Part shown: in pieces, positions 59,822-64,000 of the stretch
Layout: every line of letters starts with the position of its first letter
Numbering within the stretch: position 1 is the first letter of the stretch
Source of the DNA: Streptomyces ochraceiscleroticus
GTDB taxonomy: Bacteria > Actinomycetota > Actinomycetes > Streptomycetales > Streptomycetaceae
Reading direction: 5' to 3'
Length of the DNA stretch: 64,000 bases
NCBI RefSeq assembly: GCF_000720485.1
Contig: NZ_JOAX01000013.1
Coordinates: 124,001 to 188,000 of the forward strand
Translations under genes and position numbers: made by a program
Notes under the pieces: generated by a model
The model's database searches: none
What the model saw: only the letters and a program-made list of their open reading frames with translations
What the model was told of the DNA's origin: nothing

Positions 59822-60475
59822 TCAGCCCCCGTTGCTCGCGGCCTTGTCCGAGTTGACCTGCTTGTGCACCGCCTGCGCGTACCACTGTTCGCGGACGAGC
59901 GGTTTCAGTTCACGGCGCACCCGCCAGGGAACGCCGAGACGAGTGGCCACATCCGTCGCCAGAGCGAGCCCCACGAGGACGCGCGAGCGGCGGTCGGGAA
60001 CGCCGCGCTTCAGTGCGGCGTGGAAGGAAGCGAGCACCTGGCCGTGCAACCGGTGATCGCGGACGGGGTAGCGCCGGTACGGGAAGAGGCCGAGGGCGCG
60101 CCGCTCGTCCAGCCGGATCGCGCCGCGGGCGACGAGGGCGTCCACGGCGAGCCGCTCCGCACGCTCCCCGTTCCGGCGGAGCCACCGCTGAAGGTGCTCG
60201 CCCTTGCCCTTCCCCGCGGAGCCGAGGGAACCGGCGGTGAGGTCGTCGAGGAACTGGTCGAGCAAGGGCCGGCCCGTGGGCACCGGGCGCGGGACGACGA
60301 TTCTGCCCCGCTCCTCGGCCACGCTGCCGTATCCCTCGAGCTCGGCCAGTACCGCGGCCGCCAGGCCGTAGCGGAGGTAACGGCGCTGGACGCGGAACCT
60401 GGAGCGCTCGGGGTGCAGGCCGAGGAGCAGCAGTTCTTCGGTCATCGTCAGCTCGGTGGCGGGAGGCGTCGTCAT
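59822..60475 (-). CDS. GPP34 (GOLPH3-like) family protein
   Basis: This 217-residue soluble protein is of the GPP34 superfamily, bacterial relatives of Golgi phosphoprotein 3. Recognisable segments are TMTEELLLLGLHPE at the N-terminus and YGLAAAVLAELEGYGSV. LLDQFLDDL and RGAIRLDERRALGLFPYRRYP are also present. Family members bind phosphoinositides in eukaryotes; the role in Streptomyces is unknown but the family is abundant there. No good ribosome-binding site precedes the ATG at 60475; an ATG at 60445 is the alternative start. Confidence 0.82.
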   Translation of the reverse strand: MTTPPATELTMTEELLLLGLHPERSRFRVQRRYLRYGLAAAVLAELEGYGSVAEERGRIVVPRPVPTGRPLLDQFLDDLTAGSLGSAGKGKGEHLQRWLRRNGERAERLAVDALVARGAIRLDERRALGLFPYRRYPVRDHRLHGQVLASFHAALKRGVPDRRSRVLVGLALATDVATRLGVPWRVRRELKPLVREQWYAQAVHKQVNSDKAASNGG

Positions 60476-60546
60476 GGAGGAAAGGACGCGGTCCTGGTGA
60501 TCACGGTTGCGACGGCGGTTGCGACGGTCACGGTGGTCAGGGGGCG

Positions 60547-61152
60547 TCAGGGTGCCTCGGAGCGGACGAGGATGACGGCGTAACGGCACTCTTCCGCGGT
60601 GTTGTTGGCGAAGGCGCGTGGGGCCGGGGCGCCGAGTTCGATCGTGTCGCCCGCTGCCAGCTCGTGCGTCTCGTCGTCCTCGTGGAAGGTGAGCCGGCCC
60701 TCCAGTACCCAGACGATCTGCTGCATGAAGGCGAACGCCGCGGCCGGATACGGTACGTGCGCACCAGCGGGCAGCCGGATCTCGGCGATCTCCGCGGGGA
60801 ATCGCGGACCGGAGATCTGGCGGCGGCGGTACCCGGTGGCGGGGTCCCGCCACTCCGCGGCGGCGTCCACGAGCCCGGCGTCCTTACTGTTCCCGGCGTC
60901 CTCGCTGTCCCCGCCGTCCGCGGCGCCCTCCGCCATCGCGAGCAGCGACGAGACGCTGATGCGGAACGCGCCGGACAGCTTGCCGAGGACGACGGCGGTC
61001 GGGCTGCTCTCGCCGCGCTCGATCCGATGGACCATGGCGCGGGAGACGCCGGAGGCATCGGCCAGCTGCGCCAGGGTCCACCGGCGCCGCTCCCGCTCGG
61101 CACGTACCCGTGCCCCGATGCGGGTCACCAGAGGATCTACCATATTGGACAT
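60547..61152 (-). CDS. XRE-family regulator with C-terminal cupin
   Basis: This protein of about 201 residues has a helix-turn-helix in residues 10-65 (RIGARVRAERERRRWTLAQL, then SRAMVHRIERGESSPTAVVL), a Gly/Asp/Ala-rich linker (about 80-100) and a cupin barrel to the end. Its start is ATG 61152 or 61143. With neither is there a ribosome-binding site; TATATT lies 6 bases before 61152, so the mRNA is probably leaderless. It is head-to-head with an acetyltransferase and likely regulates it through the dyad at 61142-61163. Confidence 0.86.
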   Translation of the reverse strand: MSNMVDPLVTRIGARVRAERERRRWTLAQLADASGVSRAMVHRIERGESSPTAVVLGKLSGAFRISVSSLLAMAEGAADGGDSEDAGNSKDAGLVDAAAEWRDPATGYRRRQISGPRFPAEIAEIRLPAGAHVPYPAAAFAFMQQIVWVLEGRLTFHEDDETHELAAGDTIELGAPAPRAFANNTAEECRYAVILVRSEAP

Positions 61153-61164
61153 GGATCCAATATA
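61138..61164. promoter_or_regulatory. Back-to-back leaderless promoters inside a perfect dyad
   Basis: ATATTGGA (61142-61149) and TCCAATAT (61156-61163) are a perfect inverted repeat around CATGGA. The start codons of the XRE gene (61152-61150) and GNAT gene (61151-61153) lie in the centre. TACCAT (61138-61143) ends 7 bases before the GNAT ATG, and TATATT (61164-61159) ends 6 bases before the XRE ATG. Both fit -10 boxes of leaderless transcripts; -35 boxes are poor. A repressor bound here would block both genes. Confidence 0.6.
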
Positions 61165-61690
61165 TGAGAAGGGGCAGGGAGCGGCGGTCGCGTTGGCGGA
61201 AGCGGCGACGGTGCGCCCGGCGCGGTCCGGTGACCTGGACGCCATTCTCGCCATTCGCAACGATGCGATCGAGAACTCGACCGCATTGTGGACGGACACG
61301 CTCCAGACGCCCGCCGAGGGCGCCGCCTGGCTCGCCGCCTTCCTGGACAAGGGCGCGGCATTCGTCGCCGAGCACGCGGGGGAGATCGTCGGCTTCGGGG
61401 TCTACGCGCCCTGGCGGACGCTGGAGGGCTTCCGGCACTCGGCGGAGAACTCCGTCTACGTCCGTACCGACCGCCATGGACTGGGCGTCGGCTCCGCGCT
61501 CCTGGACGTGCTCATCACCTCCGCGCGGGCGGCCGGCTACCACGTCATGATCGCCGACATCGAGTCGGGCAACGCCGCCTCGATCCGCCTGCACGAACGG
61601 TTCGGCTTTCAGGACGTCGGCACCGTGCGCGAGGTCGGCATCAAGTTCGGCCGGTGGCTGGACCTGACGATCATGCGCCTCGCCCTGTGA
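61151..61690 (+). CDS. GNAT acetyltransferase, phosphinothricin acetyltransferase-like
   Basis: This 179-residue acyl-CoA-dependent N-acetyltransferase starts MDPIYEKG, then VRPARSGDLDAILAIRNDAI at the N-terminal strand and helix. The acetyl-CoA loop is VYVRTDRHGLGVGSALLDVL (R-x-x-G-x-G/A). IADIESGNAASIRLHERFGF and a C-terminal VGIKFGRWLDLTIMRL complete the pattern of the Pat/Bar and MddA group, which acetylate phosphinothricin, methionine sulfoximine or amino acids. No ribosome-binding site precedes the ATG; a leaderless transcript from the shared dyad is likely. Its last 20 bases overlap the facing transporter gene. Confidence 0.87.
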   Translation: MDPIYEKGQGAAVALAEAATVRPARSGDLDAILAIRNDAIENSTALWTDTLQTPAEGAAWLAAFLDKGAAFVAEHAGEIVGFGVYAPWRTLEGFRHSAENSVYVRTDRHGLGVGSALLDVLITSARAAGYHVMIADIESGNAASIRLHERFGFQDVGTVREVGIKFGRWLDLTIMRLAL

Positions 61691-63146
61691 CCACCCCTCG
61701 GCCGCGGCGCAGTCCACCCACTGCGGCGACGGCGAGGCAGCCGCTGATCGCGGCGATGGCGAGGCCGGTGCGGTGCAGGCCGCCGTCGGTGGAGTGGCTG
61801 CCGATGAGCAGGGCGAGCATCGCGGAGGCGAGGTTGGCGCCGACGTACTGCGCGGTGCGGTACAGCCCGCCCGCCGCACCCGCCTGGGCGGCCGGCGCGG
61901 CCTGGTAGACGGCGTTCTGGTTGGCCATCGAGTTGTAGCCGTTGGGGATGCCGAGCACCAGGCACAGCAGGACCAGCAGCCATACCGGGGAGGAGCCGGT
62001 GGGCAGGGCCAGCAGCAGCCCGCCCGCCGCGAGCACCACCGAACCGATCAGGAGCAGCGGGCCGGGCCCGCGCCTCTTCTGCACCCGGGTGGCGGTGAGC
62101 GTGGAGACGATGCCCATCAGGGCCAGCGGCAGCATCACCAGCCCGGCCCCGGAGGCGCCCAGGTCCCGGGACTCCTCCAGCCACTGCGGCAGGCCGTAGA
62201 AGATGCCGTAGTACGCGGTGTACGTCGCGATCGTCCGTACGTATGTGAAGGACAGCGCGCGGTTCGAGAGCAGCCGCAGGTCCAGGAACGGCACCGGGGC
62301 CCGCAGTGAGCGCCACACCGTGCACAGCGCGGCGACCACCGCGCCGCCCAGTGCCCACCAGTACGGCGACTGCGCGAGCGACAGCAGCCAGTACATGAGC
62401 AGGCCCATGGCCGCCACGAAGAGCAGCATCCCGGGGAGGTCCAGCTCCGAGATGGTGCGGCGCAGCGCACTGCTCTCGCGTACGGGGTCGGCGGGGGCCC
62501 ACAGCAGGATGGCGATCGCGCCGATCACCGTCAGCGGCACGTTGGCCCAGAAGATGCCGGACCAGCCGAAGCCGCCGACCAGTACGCCGCCCAGCGTCGG
62601 GCCGAGCGCGACCATGACCTGGGAACACACGGTCAGCGCCGCCAGCGCGTTGTGCGAGTCGGCCCGCATCCGGTCGGCGGCGCGGCGGACCATGGCCAGT
62701 CCGCAGGGGTACTGCGCGGCGGTGCCGATGCCGATGACGACGCGGCAGGCGACCAGTGCGCCGACGGACGGGGCGAAGGGGGCGGCGAGCGAGGCCAGCG
62801 CGACCAGGGCCAGCCCGGCGAGCGACACCTTGCGCGGGCCGAGCGTGTCGGCCAGCCGCCCGGCGGCGGGCGCCGCCACGGCGGTGGCGAGATAGAGGCC
62901 GGAGACCAGCCAGGCGGTGGCGGGGCCGGCGCCGAAGTGCGCCTGGATGCCGACCAGGGCGACCGCGATCATCGAGGAGTTCAGCGGCTGCAGGATCGTG
63001 CCGAAGGCGATGGGACCGACCATGCGCTGCGGCAACTGGGGCCGGGCCTGAGGCGGTGCGGCACTCTGCTTGTCTTCAGCCTTGCTGTCTACTTGAGCGG
63101 TAGGTGTGTCGGGGGTTTCGGGGGAGGGGGGCACGGAACGGTCCAT
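61671..63146 (-). CDS. MFS drug-efflux transporter, DHA2-like
   Basis: This 491-residue transporter has roughly 14 hydrophobic segments: FGTILQPLNSSMIAVALVGI in helix 1, AGRLADTLGPRKVSLAG as motif A, and ALGPTLGGVLVGGFGW as motif C of antiporters. The first 45 residues are a polar Pro/Thr/Gln-rich tail. Its ATG overlaps the MarR stop by one base (TGATG), so the regulator and pump are co-translated. That pairing usually means drug- or metabolite-induced efflux. Substrate unknown. Confidence 0.9.
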   Translation of the reverse strand: MDRSVPPSPETPDTPTAQVDSKAEDKQSAAPPQARPQLPQRMVGPIAFGTILQPLNSSMIAVALVGIQAHFGAGPATAWLVSGLYLATAVAAPAAGRLADTLGPRKVSLAGLALVALASLAAPFAPSVGALVACRVVIGIGTAAQYPCGLAMVRRAADRMRADSHNALAALTVCSQVMVALGPTLGGVLVGGFGWSGIFWANVPLTVIGAIAILLWAPADPVRESSALRRTISELDLPGMLLFVAAMGLLMYWLLSLAQSPYWWALGGAVVAALCTVWRSLRAPVPFLDLRLLSNRALSFTYVRTIATYTAYYGIFYGLPQWLEESRDLGASGAGLVMLPLALMGIVSTLTATRVQKRRGPGPLLLIGSVVLAAGGLLLALPTGSSPVWLLVLLCLVLGIPNGYNSMANQNAVYQAAPAAQAGAAGGLYRTAQYVGANLASAMLALLIGSHSTDGGLHRTGLAIAAISGCLAVAAVGGLRRGRGVVTGRGA

Positions 63147-63601
63147 CAGTGTTCGGTGGGGGCGTCGGGGGCGGCGGCCAGGCGGTCCAGCAGGCGGGTG
63201 GTGAGCAGCAGCAGATCGCGTTCCACGTCGTTGAGTTGGGTCGCCATCGCGCGGGCCAGCCACACGTCCCGGCGCGCGCGATCGGCTCGGATCAACTCCC
63301 GGCCCTCGTCCGTGGGATGCAGCAGGGTCTGCCGTCCGTCCGCCGGGTCGGGGCGGCGCTCGACCAGCCCCAGCTCCACGAGCCTCGCCACCGGGCGGGC
63401 CATCGACTGCGGGGTGATGCGCTCCGCCGCGGCCAGTTCGCTCGCGGTCGCCGGGCCGTCGCGCTCCAGCCGCCCCAGTACCGCCATCGTGCCGAGCGTC
63501 AGCTCACCGGGCGGGCGCTGTGCCCTTAGCCGCCGCGCCACACGCATCAGGCTGTTGCGCAGTTCGACGGCCGCGTGATCGAGCTCTTCGCCGGAGGACA
63601 T
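63146..63601 (-). CDS. MarR-family regulator
   Basis: This 151-residue winged-helix regulator has the central helix-turn-helix LTLGTMAVLGRLERDGPATA with ITPQSMARPVARLVELGLVE, and the wing RRPDPADGRQTLLHPTDEG. It probably represses itself and the coupled DHA2 pump until a small phenolic or drug binds. The ATG at 63601 has TATGCT ending 7 bases upstream and no spaced ribosome-binding site, so the transcript may be leaderless. A longer frame starts with GTG at 63646. Confidence 0.88.
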   Translation of the reverse strand: MSSGEELDHAAVELRNSLMRVARRLRAQRPPGELTLGTMAVLGRLERDGPATASELAAAERITPQSMARPVARLVELGLVERRPDPADGRQTLLHPTDEGRELIRADRARRDVWLARAMATQLNDVERDLLLLTTRLLDRLAAAPDAPTEH

Positions 63602-63704
63602 CTCTTCAGCATAGTTCAATAGATGAGCAGACGGCTTCCGATGCACCGGCCGAGCTGTGAAGATCAGCTACGCTGACCGCTGCCGGAGCGACCGCAGAGG
63701 GAGA

Positions 63705-64000
63705 CATGCTCACCAAGCAGCGACTGATACAGGCCGGACTGACCGCGCTTCTCGTGGCGGGGCTCAGCGCCTGCGGAGCGGGAGCGGACGGCCACCGGGG
63801 GAGCGACGGCAGCGGCCACGGCACGGGGAAGAGCGCCCAGGACGCGCGCCCGCACTCGGACGACGTCACGGGGCTCCGCGCCGGCGTCCGCCACGTCACC
63901 AAGAAGACGGTCAAGGCCACTCGGCCGCACAAGGTGAAGAAGTGCGCGCCCGCCACGAAGCGCGTCAAGCACACCAAGCGCAGTGGCGGCAAGAAGAAGA
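63705..64000 (+). CDS. Basic lipoprotein, 5' part (cut by right edge)
   Basis: The first 98 residues are visible. The signal peptide MLTKQRLIQAGLTALL leads to the lipobox LSAC with Cys23. The exported part is Gly/His/Ser-rich, then strongly basic with many Lys, Arg and His residues (VTKKTVKATRPHKVKKCAPA, then KRSGGKKKK at the edge). GAGGGAG precedes the ATG. It is divergent from the MarR gene. I do not recognise a family; a cell-surface polycationic lipoprotein is the safest description. The end is outside the window. Confidence 0.72.

Noticed and set aside
1..64000. tRNA, rRNA, CRISPR arrays, insertion sequences, phage genes or attachment sites
   Set aside because: I saw no cloverleaf-like segment, regular spaced repeats, transposase or integrase motifs. 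A covariance-model tRNA search would be needed to exclude a tRNA firmly.

Overview
The window has very high G+C, strong third-position G/C bias, AGGAGG-type ribosome-binding sites, many GTG starts and dense 1-4 bp gene overlaps. Together with the protein types (GH3, AfsR-like STAND ATPases, BenE, GPP34, Tat and lipoprotein signals) this points to Streptomyces or a close relative. It looks like chromosomal accessory or arm DNA. I see no tRNA, rRNA, CRISPR array, insertion sequence or phage module. About 55 genes are called. Two are cut by the window edges: UDP-glucose dehydrogenase on the left and a lipoprotein on the right.

Layout. 1-3548: UDP-sugar dehydrogenase, GT1 glycosyltransferase and DHA2 exporter, an apparent glycoside-making and export unit. 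3668-5965: secreted GH3 beta-glucosidase behind a leader with two competing hairpins. 6026-6325: histidine-rich repeat protein. 6781-9427: a family 2B-like encapsulin shell (HK97 fold plus cyclic-nucleotide-binding insertion) translationally coupled to a cysteine desulfurase. The shell gene carries the only in-frame TTA codon I found, so it may depend on bldA. 9588-10929: small secreted acidic peptide and a LysR regulator. 10907-16674: divergent sugar-catabolic cluster resembling oxidative L-fucose degradation, with two candidate GntR-type operators. 16843-18948: STAND ATPase. 18978-19967: CDP-alcohol phosphatidyltransferase.

20079-26762 is one leftward operon: Gfo/Idh oxidoreductase, PmoA-like protein, cupin, sugar-binding lipoprotein, two ABC permeases and a DUF624 protein, behind a promoter with a LacI-type operator. 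26893-30201: phytoene-desaturase-like oxidoreductase, SRPBCC protein and SDR. 30134-34671: choline-to-glycine-betaine operon (BetB, BetA, permease). 34783-39489: CtaG-like and DUF2243 membrane proteins, a P-loop ATPase, an SDR, a BrkB-family protein and a small membrane protein. 39603-44045: very long CtpI-like P-type ATPase with a degenerate N-terminal half.

44032-51003 is an aromatic-acid region: benzoylformate decarboxylase with its known catalytic residues, a divergent aromatic-acid transporter and a benzaldehyde-type dehydrogenase, interrupted by a second STAND ATPase paralogous to the first. The two paralogues share a conserved block upstream of their starts. A benzoate transporter (58545) under an XRE-cupin regulator with three tandem GTTC-N8-GAAC sites continues the aromatic theme. 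The rest is a flavodoxin-like protein, an orphan PstS, an APC permease, a hydrolase, an old-yellow-enzyme homologue, a nucleosidase and a GPP34 protein. It ends with a head-to-head XRE-cupin/GNAT pair whose start codons overlap inside a perfect dyad, and a MarR/DHA2 pair.

All functions are inferred by reading translated sequence and recognising families. No database search was run.
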